Origin: Anthropogastromicrobium sp052273485
GTDB lineage: Bacteria; Bacillota; Clostridia; Lachnospirales; Lachnospiraceae
Length of the DNA stretch: 64,000 nt
Direction of reading: 5' to 3'
Assembly: GCA_052273485.1 (NCBI GenBank)
Contig: DAVZID010000001.1
Location: 85,374 to 149,373, forward strand
Positions 32,627 to 40,944 of the stretch are shown here, one piece after another; position 1 is the stretch's first letter, and every line of letters begins with the position of its first letter. The notes beneath the pieces were generated by a model. It was given only the letters and a program-made list of their open reading frames with translations, made no database searches and had not been told where the DNA came from. Position numbers and translations under genes: made by a program.

Positions 32627-33979
32627 ATGCAGAAAATGATATGGACTGGAATCGGATTGAGTGCGGCGGCAGTCATTGGAACTGTGAGTTTGTTTGGAAC
32701 AGGAAGACTTCACTTCAATAATGTGATCCAAACTCCGGCTCAGTTAGAGCAAACAGCATCAGAAAATAATCAAACCACACAATCAAGCGAAGTATTAACA
32801 GAGCAATCAGTTTATTATGCGCGTAAGCTTGGAAAGAAGGCTTCAGATACAGAATACTTTAAGAATAGAATGATTTCAGATGATCTAATGGAATACATAC
32901 AAAAGGCAGTACCACTTGCAGATGCAGTTCCGACGGAAATGATGCAGATTAATCTAGACTCATTTACAGTGGAAGAGATGGGAGATGACTTGAAAAGTGT
33001 TGCACTGACAGACACCACTGAAATCAGCGACATGATTGCAAGGTCACTTGCAACGATGATGGTAGGTACTTCTAATGATACAAAAGCATTGGCTGCCTAT
33101 GCGCTGCTTGAAGACAATCAATATTTAAACATGGAGTTGAATGCAACAGTTGGATTGTGGCTGTATTATGGAGAAGATCTGCCATCGGTATTATGTGTGT
33201 TTATTCCAAGAAATGGCGGTACAGAGCTAACAGCCGGTGTGCTAGATGCTGCAAGCTATGAGACAGTGCGAAAGAAAGTGGCTGAGCCATCTGATCAGAA
33301 TAGTGATAACAGTGATGATGTTTTAATCGAAGTTTTGGCACAACGATCTACGGTTGAAAGCGATTTTGGATCACTTGATTACTCCTACTTAGATCAAATG
33401 ACAGATGATTCTTATCCGATGGAAGGATTGCTAGAGGCTGTCACTTTAGATGTACCAGCAGATGCAACATTTTTCAATCAACTAGTTGATGAAATCATCG
33501 GTGAAATGGTCAGTGGAACAACACCAATTGATGAGCTAACACAACTTTTCACCGCCTCATCAGAAGTAGCAGACTATGTAAAAAAAGCACAAACTTGTAT
33601 GGAAGAAGTAGCCAAAGGATCAACAAAGGGAACGCTCACCGCTTATCAGGTTCCTTCAAGTTCCTATTGGTCGGCAGAACAAATTGCATCTGGTGTATCA
33701 AATGGTTCTAGTATGAACCAGATAGCAGCATCTAGTGTTTTATCCCGAATTGTCCATGAGCGAACCCCACTACATGTAATGACGGCAGATTGGAAAGATG
33801 ATGTTGTGTTGGCATATATGCTTTCTGATTTGGCACTTTTGATCTCAGTAGAAGAAGCAGATAATTGTTACTTGAAGATCAACATAAATTTCGTCTGGCT
33901 AGATGAAGAAAACAATGGAAACATCGTAGACCGCATGGTGAAACAGTATGGTCTTGAGCAAATTGATTTAGCTCAATAG
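32627..33979 (+). CDS. Secreted or membrane-anchored protein of unknown function
   Basis: A 450-residue protein with one hydrophobic N-terminal segment (MIWTGIGLSAAAVIGTVSLFG), acting as an uncleaved anchor or signal peptide. A Q/T/S-rich linker (about 35-62) and an acidic extracytoplasmic body follow. I recognise no domain. The body alternates helices and strands and ends FVWLDEENNGNIVDRMVKQYG. ATG 32627 follows AAGGAGG; the upstream ATG 32600 has no such site. It is monocistronic, with its own promoter. Its layout resembles other secreted unknowns in Clostridia, including the one at 45310, but I see no sequence similarity between these two. Confidence 0.7.
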   Translation: MQKMIWTGIGLSAAAVIGTVSLFGTGRLHFNNVIQTPAQLEQTASENNQTTQSSEVLTEQSVYYARKLGKKASDTEYFKNRMISDDLMEYIQKAVPLADAVPTEMMQINLDSFTVEEMGDDLKSVALTDTTEISDMIARSLATMMVGTSNDTKALAAYALLEDNQYLNMELNATVGLWLYYGEDLPSVLCVFIPRNGGTELTAGVLDAASYETVRKKVAEPSDQNSDNSDDVLIEVLAQRSTVESDFGSLDYSYLDQMTDDSYPMEGLLEAVTLDVPADATFFNQLVDEIIGEMVSGTTPIDELTQLFTASSEVADYVKKAQTCMEEVAKGSTKGTLTAYQVPSSSYWSAEQIASGVSNGSSMNQIAASSVLSRIVHERTPLHVMTADWKDDVVLAYMLSDLALLISVEEADNCYLKININFVWLDEENNGNIVDRMVKQYGLEQIDLAQ

Positions 33980-34016
33980 GATTGTGTACAATTTTGAAAA
34001 AAATAACTAGCATAGA

Positions 34017-34046
34017 TTGACAAAATATCTTCTCTGGTGGTACGGT
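34017..34046 (+). promoter_or_regulatory. Promoter of the cysteine desulfurase gene
   Basis: TTGACA at 34017-34022, an 18-base spacer and TACGGT at 34041-34046. Confidence 0.5.
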
Positions 34047-34055
34047 ATCAAAAAG

Positions 34056-34091
34056 GCGAACCATTAAAAAGCCCATTGAGGAGAGGTTCGT
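34056..34091 (+). repeat. Leader hairpin GCGAACC/GGTTCGT
   Basis: Seven bases per arm around a 22-base loop, in the leader of the cysteine desulfurase gene. It ends eight bases before AGGAAG. Confidence 0.4.
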
Positions 34092-34112
34092 ACAGAAAGG
34101 AAGCAGTGGTTT

Positions 34113-35249
34113 ATGATTTACGCGGATCATGCAGCAACAACAAAGATGAGTGAGACAGCGAAGCGTGCGATGCTGTCTGCCATGGAAGAGAACTGGTGCA
34201 ACCCCTCAAGCCCATATACAACAGGGCAGCAGGCATCTGGCGCGCTGATGGATGCGCGTGTGAGGATTGCCCACTGTCTTGGCTGTCTGTCAAAGGAAAT
34301 TTATTTTACTTCAGGCGGAAGTGAGGCAGATAATCAGGCGATTTTGTCTGCGGCAGTTATTGGCAAAAGACAGGGGAAGATGCATATTATTTCAACCGCA
34401 TTTGAGCATCATGCCGTGTTGCATACTTTAAAAAAGTTGGAAAAAGAGGGCTTTGAAATTACACTTCTTGATGTCGGAGAAAACGGAATTGTAAGTGCAG
34501 AACAGGTAGCAGAGGCGATTCGCCCAGATACAGCACTCGTAACCGTGATGTATGCCAACAATGAGATCGGAACGATTCAGCCAATTCGTGAGATCGGAGT
34601 GGTATGCAGACAAAATGGTGTGCTGTTTCATACGGATGCGGTACAGGCCGCAGGCCATCTTCCAATTAATGTAAAGGATGACAAAGTCGATCTACTATCG
34701 TTATCTGCGCATAAATTCAACGGCCCAAAAGGCATCGGTGTATTATACGCAAAAACTGGAGTATTTTTATCCAATCTGATCGAGGGCGGCGGACAGGAGC
34801 GAGGAAAACGTGCCGGAACGGAAAATCTTCCTGCTATAGTAGGAATGGCGGCAGCATTAGAGGAAGCTTGCTCACTTCAAAAAGAGCGCTCCATCTATGT
34901 GACAAAGCTTCGCGACCAGTTAATAAACGGCCTAAAGAAAATTCCAGGTGCACTGTTAAACGGAGATGCAACCAATCGTCTTCCAGGAAATGTAAACTTC
35001 TGCTTTCCGGATACCGAGGCAGAGGGACTATTACTATTACTTGACAATAAAAAAATTTGTGCATCATCAGGTTCAGCGTGTACATCAGGCTTTTTAGATC
35101 CAAGCCATGTGCTTCTTGCAATCGGGCGAGATCCACAGACAGCAAGAGGATCCATTCGCCTGACACTAGACTATGAAAACACACCAGAAGAGGTAGAGAC
35201 AATCATCGAGGCAGTCACTGACACAGTTCGCATTTTGAGAGGGTGCTAA
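34113..35249 (+). CDS. Cysteine desulfurase (NifS/IscS class)
   Basis: A 378-residue PLP enzyme that takes sulfur from cysteine for Fe-S clusters, thiamine or tRNA thiolation. It begins IYADHAATTKMSETAKRAM. PLP contacts are F-T-S-G-G-S-E-A-D-N near residues 66-76 and H-T-D-A-V-Q-A-A-G near 171-179. The lysine is in S-A-H-K-F-N-G-P-K-G near 195. The sulfur-carrying cysteine lies in S-S-G-S-A-C-T-S-G near 317. The family length is 370-400, so it is complete. No IscU or ThiI gene follows; a terminator does. It is therefore a stand-alone gene and its acceptor is unknown. Confidence 0.92.
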   Translation: MIYADHAATTKMSETAKRAMLSAMEENWCNPSSPYTTGQQASGALMDARVRIAHCLGCLSKEIYFTSGGSEADNQAILSAAVIGKRQGKMHIISTAFEHHAVLHTLKKLEKEGFEITLLDVGENGIVSAEQVAEAIRPDTALVTVMYANNEIGTIQPIREIGVVCRQNGVLFHTDAVQAAGHLPINVKDDKVDLLSLSAHKFNGPKGIGVLYAKTGVFLSNLIEGGGQERGKRAGTENLPAIVGMAAALEEACSLQKERSIYVTKLRDQLINGLKKIPGALLNGDATNRLPGNVNFCFPDTEAEGLLLLLDNKKICASSGSACTSGFLDPSHVLLAIGRDPQTARGSIRLTLDYENTPEEVETIIEAVTDTVRILRGC

Positions 35250-35256
35250 ACAGATC

Positions 35257-35289
35257 AAAAAGGGCGGTCCAATCTGGGCCGCCTTTTAC
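35257..35289. terminator. Bidirectional terminator between desulfurase and GH105 genes
   Basis: AAAAAGGGCGG.CC pairs with GG.CCGCCTTTT around AATCT. Runs of A on the left and T on the right serve both convergent genes. Confidence 0.85.
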
Positions 35290-35290
35290 A

Positions 35291-36487
35291 TTATAAATAT
35301 AACATCTCTGAATACGCCATAATAAATGGACCACTTCCTTTTCCCTCATCTGGAAGGTAATATTCCGTAATCTCATAATTATTTGTATTGTTTGCACTTG
35401 CCTTTAAATAAATATCCTCTAATACATTGTCGTGAAGTTTCATATTTACAATTGCGTTAAATGCTTTGATAGCAGGTTCGCGGTAGGACTCGTTAAGCCA
35501 ACCCTTTCTTACACCCTTTAACAGCATGTAAATCATCATTGCAGTACCGCTGACTTCCAGACGATTTGTCGCAGTAACCGGCTGATCAGCAAGGTTTGCC
35601 CATAATCCAGATTCATCCTGATACTTTAACATGCCATCTGCAAATAGTTTTAAAGCAGCCTTTCGTTCTTCCATATAGCAATTCGGCAGGACTTCCATCA
35701 CATCGACCATTGCCATTGCATACCAGCCCATTGCGCGGGTCCAGTGGTACGCGCAGACATCCTCACGGCTGTTGCATGCATGATAATACATGCCGTTCGG
35801 GGCAAGCATAACATCAGCAACCCAGTTCAAGCGCTCATTGATAATAGCAAGCTGTTTTGTATCACCAATTTTGGCAGCATAGTGAGCTAAAAATGGCTGC
35901 AGCATGTAAATTCCATCCAACCATACTTTATACTTTGGCGGCTGTCCACCTGCCCAACAGTGCCAATAATTTTTGCCAAGTGCATCCTCGGTGTATTTTT
36001 CTACAACGATATCACCTTTTGAATTGACATGCTTTGGGTCCGTCAGATCGCGGTATAGCTCAGCAGCAACTTCCCCATACGCTGGATTTTCATCAAATGC
36101 TTTCATAATAAGTGCAGCAGTTTTATAACAGTCTGCGCCGTGGTGATCCACATATCCGGCAAGATTGCGGCTTAAATGATGCACTCCATTTTCATCAGTG
36201 ACAAGCATTGCATCCAAATATTCCAATACATAGCGCTTGTATTCTGCACCTTCCTCTGGTCTTGCCTCATATGTATCGTAGAGACCTTCCATTACAACAC
36301 CATTGTAATAGCTCCAGTCAAACAGATATGGCTTTACGGATGGGGTACGCTTCTCATTGTCCCATGAAAAGAACTTGTGCTCGTCTGCAACAACTTCCTT
36401 TGGAATGTTATAGGAAGAGTTGATCGTAAGCGCATCTACATAATTTTTTGCCTTTGATAAAATGGCATTATCCACTGAATAGCTCAT
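35291..36487 (-). CDS. Glycoside hydrolase family 88/105 (unsaturated uronyl hydrolase)
   Basis: A 398-residue alpha/alpha-barrel enzyme of the YteR/UGL kind, which splits the unsaturated galacturonyl or glucuronyl end left by polysaccharide lyases. The family pattern is W-S-Y-Y-N-G-V-V-M-E-G near 58-69, D-H-H-G-A-D near 112 with a probable catalytic aspartate, W-L-D-G-I-Y-M near 187, and H-W-T-R-A-M-G-W-Y-A-M near 245. There is no signal peptide, so it acts on imported oligosaccharides from pectin-type glycans. GGAGA precedes the start, and an extended -10-like TGGTATACT lies upstream on the minus strand near 36524. It is monocistronic. Confidence 0.87.
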   Translation of the reverse strand: MSYSVDNAILSKAKNYVDALTINSSYNIPKEVVADEHKFFSWDNEKRTPSVKPYLFDWSYYNGVVMEGLYDTYEARPEEGAEYKRYVLEYLDAMLVTDENGVHHLSRNLAGYVDHHGADCYKTAALIMKAFDENPAYGEVAAELYRDLTDPKHVNSKGDIVVEKYTEDALGKNYWHCWAGGQPPKYKVWLDGIYMLQPFLAHYAAKIGDTKQLAIINERLNWVADVMLAPNGMYYHACNSREDVCAYHWTRAMGWYAMAMVDVMEVLPNCYMEERKAALKLFADGMLKYQDESGLWANLADQPVTATNRLEVSGTAMMIYMLLKGVRKGWLNESYREPAIKAFNAIVNMKLHDNVLEDIYLKASANNTNNYEITEYYLPDEGKGSGPFIMAYSEMLYL

Positions 36488-36634
36488 AGCAATTCTCCAA
36501 TCTTATTAAAATTATCGTATAGTCAGTATACCATGGGAATCATTGATTGAAAAGAAGAAAAAATATAATGCAACCCCATCATAGAACAAATCCATTTCTT
36601 AAAAAAATAAGATCTGGTAATCTAAAAAAAAGTA

Positions 36635-36643
36635 TGATATAAT
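36635..36643 (+). promoter_or_regulatory. Extended -10 promoter of the CD3324 leader transcript
   Basis: TGATATAAT (TG-N-TATAAT) ends at 36643. The -35 region is poor (TGGTAA at 36615). It would start transcription near 36650, ahead of the leader peptide. Confidence 0.5.
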
Positions 36644-36704
36644 ACCACAGATGATATTGAAATTGAAGTCAATACAAAATAAGGACGAAAAGGAGGAATG
36701 TAGC

Positions 36705-36770
36705 ATGTTAATTATAAAGATTAGATCCGTGGAGCTTGAGGCGCAAATAAAGGATTGGTGTGACGCATAG
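36705..36770 (+). CDS. Possible 21-residue leader peptide
   Basis: A 22-codon frame, ATG 36705 to TAG 36770, reads MLIIKIRSVELEAQIKDWCDA. It has an excellent ribosome site (AAAGGAGG, eight bases before the ATG). It is followed at once by three hairpins and then the CD3324-family gene. Its position suggests a translated leader that senses ribosome progress, but no amino-acid run points to a particular signal. It could also be an independent small protein. No homology is recognised. Confidence 0.5.
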   Translation: MLIIKIRSVELEAQIKDWCDA

Positions 36771-36774
36771 CAGT

Positions 36775-36867
36775 GGCTGTTGCAAATAGACAATAAAAGT
36801 ATTGTATTTGCTATAGCCGTTGCTTTCCGGTAAATAGTACCGCACGGAAAGCCGCTGCAGCCGCAGC
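36775..36867 (+). promoter_or_regulatory. Three-hairpin leader before the CD3324-family gene
   Basis: Hairpin 1 (36775-36818) pairs GGCT..GCAAAT..ACAATA with TATTGT.ATTTGC..AGCC. Hairpin 2 (36822-36852) pairs GCTTTCCG with CGGAAAGC. Hairpin 3 (36854-36867) pairs GCTGC with GCAGC. None has a T-run, so control, if any, would be at translation or RNA stability. Upstream, 36488-36634 holds only the minus-strand GH105 promoter region. Confidence 0.5.
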
Positions 36868-36885
36868 GCAGATTGAGAGGAGAGC

Positions 36886-37152
36886 ATGAGCTATAGAAAG
36901 GCAGAGGAGATCCTGCCAAGAGAATTAATTGAAGTGATTCAGCAGTACGTGGACGGAGAAAATATTTATATTCCGAGAAAGCTGGAGCATCGAAAAGGCT
37001 GGGGCGAGCGCACACAGGCGAGGAAAGAACTGGATGCGCGCAACAGTGCCATATGTAGAGAGCATCGGGAGGGTGCGAGTGTCCCGAGGCTCTCACAGAA
37101 GTATTATCTTACAGAAAAGAGTATACAGCGGATTATCCGGCAATACCGTTAA
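36886..37152 (+). CDS. CD3324 family small DNA-binding-like protein
   Basis: An 88-residue protein with the CD3324-family pattern. It begins YRKAEEILPRELIEVIQQYVDG, has a central YIPRK, and ends in a helix-turn-helix-like SVPRLSQKYYLTEKSIQRII, similar to Mor-type activators. It is rich in R and K. The family is widespread in Clostridia and usually annotated as a regulator of unknown target. ATG 36886 follows GAGGAGAG. The long structured leader is unusual for so small a gene. A GC-rich hairpin follows and separates it from the MATE gene. Confidence 0.8.
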   Translation: MSYRKAEEILPRELIEVIQQYVDGENIYIPRKLEHRKGWGERTQARKELDARNSAICREHREGASVPRLSQKYYLTEKSIQRIIRQYR

Positions 37153-37215
37153 TAGGTATGCTGTCGATAATTTGATGGAAAAACCAATAATAAGAAATTA
37201 AGAGACGAAAAAAGA

Positions 37216-37244
37216 GGGCTGCCACATGGCAGCCCCCATCTTTT
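37216..37244 (+). terminator. Terminator before the MATE gene
   Basis: GGGCTGCC-acat-GGCAGCCC is a perfect eight-base stem followed by CCATCTTTT. It ends only four bases before the AGGAGG of the MATE gene, so it may act as an attenuator for it. Confidence 0.65.
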
Positions 37245-37260
37245 GCAGGAGGAAAATTTT

Positions 37261-38547
37261 GTGAAACAGAAACGTTTATACCAGTATATTGCACCGAATG
37301 TACTGGCGATGGTTGGAATGTCATGCTATATATTGGCAGACACTTTCTTCATTTCAACGGCACAAGGAACAAACGGCATCACAGCATTAAATCTGGCGCT
37401 GCCGATTTACGGCCTGGTTTTTGCAATTGGTTCGATGATTGGAACGGGTTCTGCGATTCGTTATACATTAGGAAATGCGACTGGACAGCCGCAGACGAAA
37501 AACTATTTTTCCAATGCGTTGTTGTGGGATGTATTAATCAGTTTGCTTTTCATTGCCGCGGGTTTGCTTTTTCCGGGACAGGTCATGCGTGTGATGGGAG
37601 CCGATGCAACGGTTGAGGCGATTGGCGTGCCGTATGTTCGTATCGTGCTTTGCTTTACACCATTTTTTATGATGAATTACGCATTTACTGCATTCGTGCG
37701 AAATGACAATGCGCCGCATATTGCGATGGCGGCAACACTATTAAGCAGCCTATTTAACATTGTTTTTGACTATATATTTATGTTTCCACTAGGAATGGGA
37801 ATGACGGGTGCGGCACTTGCAACGGCAGTTTCACCGCTTGTCAGCATTCTAATTTGCCTCGTACATTACTTGTCACCAAAAAGCACGGTATCATTTCACT
37901 TTATCGTGCCGTCAGTGAAAATGCTTGTCTCATCCTGCAGCCTTGGCGTCTTTGCATTTGTCGGCGAGATCGCAAGTGGAATCACCACAATGGTATTCAA
38001 TTTTGTCCTCCTTGGACTCGATGGAAATACCGCGGTTGCTGCCTACGGAGTGATTGCAAACACCGCACTTGTCGGAACTGCAATTTTTAATGGAATATCA
38101 CAAGGACTTCAGCCGCTTGCAAGTGAAGCACATGCAAAAGACGATGTGCACGAGAAACACCAGATTTTAACAAAAAGTATTTTAACTGGAATTGCATTAT
38201 CGGTTGTTTTAATTGGCGGCGTGTGGATTTTTGCGCCAGGTATCACCGATGTGTTTAATAGTGAACATTCCGCGCAGCTCGCAGCCTATGCGATCCCCGG
38301 AATCCGCATTTATTTTGCAGGCTTTTTTGCCGCAGGAATCAACATTATTGGCGCAGGCTTTTTAAGTGCAACGGATCATGCAAAGGAGTCCTCTATTGTG
38401 GCAATCACAAGAGGAATTGTGGCAATTATCGTGTTTGCACTGGTTCTTCCAAAATTTCTTGGAATCACCGGTGTATGGCTGGCATTCCCAGCGGCAGAAG
38501 TTGTCACATTGCTTCTTGCAATTGCGATGGGCAAGAAGTTGTCTTGA
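37261..38547 (+). CDS. MATE family multidrug/cation antiporter
   Basis: A 428-residue membrane protein with twelve predicted helices in two halves of six. It begins Y-Q-Y-I-A-P-N-V-L-A-M-V-G-M-S and has the MATE-type G-S-A-I-R-Y-T-L-G-N loop after the second helix. It also has F-V-R-N-D-N-A-P-H-I-A-M near 145-156 and F-N-G-I-S-Q-G-L-Q-P-L near 280. The family exports cationic drugs in exchange for sodium or protons. GTG 37261 lies seven bases after AGGAGG; an earlier in-frame TTG is rejected. The gene sits right behind a hairpin that could attenuate it. The substrate is unknown. Confidence 0.9.
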   Translation: MKQKRLYQYIAPNVLAMVGMSCYILADTFFISTAQGTNGITALNLALPIYGLVFAIGSMIGTGSAIRYTLGNATGQPQTKNYFSNALLWDVLISLLFIAAGLLFPGQVMRVMGADATVEAIGVPYVRIVLCFTPFFMMNYAFTAFVRNDNAPHIAMAATLLSSLFNIVFDYIFMFPLGMGMTGAALATAVSPLVSILICLVHYLSPKSTVSFHFIVPSVKMLVSSCSLGVFAFVGEIASGITTMVFNFVLLGLDGNTAVAAYGVIANTALVGTAIFNGISQGLQPLASEAHAKDDVHEKHQILTKSILTGIALSVVLIGGVWIFAPGITDVFNSEHSAQLAAYAIPGIRIYFAGFFAAGINIIGAGFLSATDHAKESSIVAITRGIVAIIVFALVLPKFLGITGVWLAFPAAEVVTLLLAIAMGKKLS

Positions 38548-38644
38548 TGGGAAATGAATGTATGTAAATTCGGACAATTTCTATCTTTTATCCCTAAAAA
38601 ATCACGAAACAACTTGACGAGCCAGTATTTGACGGGTATCATAG

Positions 38645-38690
38645 AAAACCAGAGGAAAAAAGAAAATCCTCTGGTTTATCTATTTTATTC
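38645..38690 (+). terminator. Terminator after the MATE gene
   Basis: AAACCAGAGGA pairs perfectly with TCCTCTGGTTT around a purine loop, then ATCTATTTTATT. Confidence 0.75.
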
Positions 38691-38745
38691 CTATATTTTA
38701 TTTGTATATTTTATAGTATACTAGCGATGGAAGGCGCGAAAGAAA

Positions 38746-40200
38746 ATGACACAGTTTGAATCAAGAAATATAACAATGATGATGGATCTGTATGAAATGA
38801 CAATGGCATACGGATACTTTAAAGAAAATGACACCGAGAAAAAGGTTGCATTTGATGTATTTTACCGTAGAAACCCAGATGGTGGCGGCTTTTCAATTTT
38901 TGCAGGACTCGAGCAGGTAATTGAGTACCTTGAAAATATGCATTTTGAGGAGGCAGATGTCGAGTACTTCCGTTCATTAAATCTGTTTGATGAGGAGTTT
39001 CTTGCGTATTTAAAGGATTTCCGTTTCCACGGCGATGTGTATGCATTTGATGAGGGAACGATTATGTATCCGAATGAGCCAGTTGTTACTGTTGTAGCAC
39101 CGTTAATCGAGGCACAGCTTGTTGAGACGGCAATTCTTGCACAGATCAATCACCAGAGTTTGATCGCAACGAAGGCAAGACGTATTGTAAAGGCAGCGGC
39201 AGGACGCGGTGTATCTGATTTTGGTGCAAGACGTGCCCACAACATGGATGCAGCAATCTACGGCGCACGCGCTTCCTATATCGGTGGTGTAAATGGTACG
39301 GCAACGGTCAGCGCAGGTCAGATGTTTGGCATTCCGGTAGGCGGAACACACGCACACAGCTGGGTTATGGAGCATAGTGATGAGCTGACGGCATTTCGCA
39401 GCTATGCAAAGGTATTCCCGAACAATTGCACATTGCTTGTTGATACCTATGACGTATTAAAGTCTGGTGTGCCGAATGCAATCAAGGTATTTCAGGAGAT
39501 GAAAGATGCTGGCATTCCGTTAACACGCTATGGAATCCGTCTGGATAGTGGAGACCTTGCTTATCTGTCCAGAAAGGCAAGAAAAATGCTTGATAAGGCA
39601 GGCTTTACCGATGCAAAGATCGTTGTTTCCAACAGCTTAGATGAATATACCATCAGCTCCATTCTTTCTCAGGGTGGCTGCATCGACAGCTTTGGTGTCG
39701 GCGAGCGTATGATCACCGCAAAGACCGATCCAGTATTTGGCGCTGTTTATAAGATCTGTGCAGTTGAGGAAAATGGCAAATTTGTGCCGAGAATTAAGGT
39801 CTCTGAGACCGTTGAGAAGATTACCAATCCAGGGTTGAAGAGTGTATATCGTGTATACGATGAGGAAGGCCACGCAGTAGCTGATCTGATCACTGGCTTT
39901 GATGAGAAGGTAGATTTTAGTCAGCCGTATCGCTACGTAGATCCAGAAAAGCCGTGGAAGAATAGAAGCTATGAGAATTGCACCGCAAAGCCGCTTCTTC
40001 ATAAGGTAATCGAGGGTGGAAAGCGTCTGACTGAAACAAAGTCTCTTCAGGAGCTGCAGGCATATGTAAAGAAGCAGCTTGATAATGAGATCTGGGAAGA
40101 GGAGCAGCGTTTCGAGAATCCGCATAAGCATTACATTGACATGAGTCCGGATTATTATGAGATGAAGATGAGTATGCTTCACGACATCAGAACCGTGTAA
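38746..40200 (+). CDS. pncB: Nicotinate phosphoribosyltransferase
   Basis: A 484-residue enzyme that makes nicotinate mononucleotide from nicotinate and PRPP with ATP, the entry step of niacin salvage. Family stretches are M-M-D-L-Y-E-M-T-M-A-Y-G-Y near residues 9-21 and F-G-A-R-R-A-H near 162. Others are G-T-H-A-H-S-W-V-M near 205 with the regulatory histidine region, and R-L-D-S-G-D-L near 266. The length matches the long bacterial form. It is followed after 78 bases by nadD and then nadE, so nicotinate can be taken all the way to NAD by one operon. An AT-rich promoter region with TATAGTATACT lies at 38711-38721; I found no NiaR-type operator. Confidence 0.93.
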   Translation: MTQFESRNITMMMDLYEMTMAYGYFKENDTEKKVAFDVFYRRNPDGGGFSIFAGLEQVIEYLENMHFEEADVEYFRSLNLFDEEFLAYLKDFRFHGDVYAFDEGTIMYPNEPVVTVVAPLIEAQLVETAILAQINHQSLIATKARRIVKAAAGRGVSDFGARRAHNMDAAIYGARASYIGGVNGTATVSAGQMFGIPVGGTHAHSWVMEHSDELTAFRSYAKVFPNNCTLLVDTYDVLKSGVPNAIKVFQEMKDAGIPLTRYGIRLDSGDLAYLSRKARKMLDKAGFTDAKIVVSNSLDEYTISSILSQGGCIDSFGVGERMITAKTDPVFGAVYKICAVEENGKFVPRIKVSETVEKITNPGLKSVYRVYDEEGHAVADLITGFDEKVDFSQPYRYVDPEKPWKNRSYENCTAKPLLHKVIEGGKRLTETKSLQELQAYVKKQLDNEIWEEEQRFENPHKHYIDMSPDYYEMKMSMLHDIRTV

Positions 40201-40278
40201 GTGTAACGATAAAAAGAGTGGTGACGCGCAGCGCCAGTTTGACATTGATAGAGATTTGCAGAAAGGCAGGGAAAGACT

Positions 40279-40890
40279 GTGAAAAAATTTGCCATAATTG
40301 GCGGCTCATTTAACCCAGTGACAAAGGCTCATGTAGAAATCGGACAGATCGCTGCAAAAGAATTGCCTGGGTGGCAGATTTTATATATTCCGGCGCCAGA
40401 CCGTTTTCTGACTTCATGGAAGGCAATGGAAACACGTGATATTTTGTCGGGAGAGCAGCGTCTTCGTCTGCTAAAAAAGGCGACAGAAGTACACGGTTTT
40501 CTCTGCGAGGACTGTGAGGTGCATGGAAAGACAAGTGCAAAGACTTATGACACGATGCAGTATCTAAGAACCTGTTATGGAGAGGATACCAAACTTGTCT
40601 ATGTGTGCGGCACAGATAAGCTTTCCGAGCTGTCCATCTGGTATCGCGCAGAGGGAATCTTTGAGCTGGCCAAAATTTTGGTGATCCCACGAGATGGCGA
40701 CGAGCCAGAGAAACTGATTGAAGGAATTCCATTTTTAAAAGAGCGCAAAGACCGGATTCTAATCAGCCATGAGCCGCGAATTTACCCAGACTTTAGCGCA
40801 ACGAAGGTTCGCGAGAGCATCAAGGCTGGAGATGGAAAATGGAAAGAGATGGTTCCAGAGGAGATCATAGCAGATTTGGAAAATTTATGA
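40279..40890 (+). CDS. nadD: Nicotinate-nucleotide adenylyltransferase
   Basis: A 203-residue nucleotidyltransferase that joins nicotinate mononucleotide to AMP. The N-terminal I-I-G-G-S-F-N-P-V-T-K-A-H is the G-x-F-x-P-x-H-x-G/A-H signature for ATP. V-Y-V-C-G-T-D-K-L-S-E near 112 holds the second conserved stretch, and F-S-A-T-K-V-R-E-S near 174 is the I-S-S-T-x-x-R motif for the ATP phosphates. The start codon is GTG 40279 after AAAGGCAGGG. It is the second gene of the niacin salvage operon and begins 78 bases after pncB; nadE follows after 54 bases. NadD is often essential. Confidence 0.9.
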   Translation: MKKFAIIGGSFNPVTKAHVEIGQIAAKELPGWQILYIPAPDRFLTSWKAMETRDILSGEQRLRLLKKATEVHGFLCEDCEVHGKTSAKTYDTMQYLRTCYGEDTKLVYVCGTDKLSELSIWYRAEGIFELAKILVIPRDGDEPEKLIEGIPFLKERKDRILISHEPRIYPDFSATKVRESIKAGDGKWKEMVPEEIIADLENL

Positions 40891-40944
40891 GATATAAAAA
40901 AATCTAAAAATAAGAATCTGGAAACAAGAGAGGATGGTGGCAGA

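Noticed and set aside
39637..40245. 202-codon minus-strand frame opposite pncB
   Set aside because: It lies wholly antisense to a clear pncB coding region and has no family features.
40310..40732. 140-codon minus-strand frame opposite nadD
   Set aside because: Antisense shadow of a gene with intact catalytic motifs.
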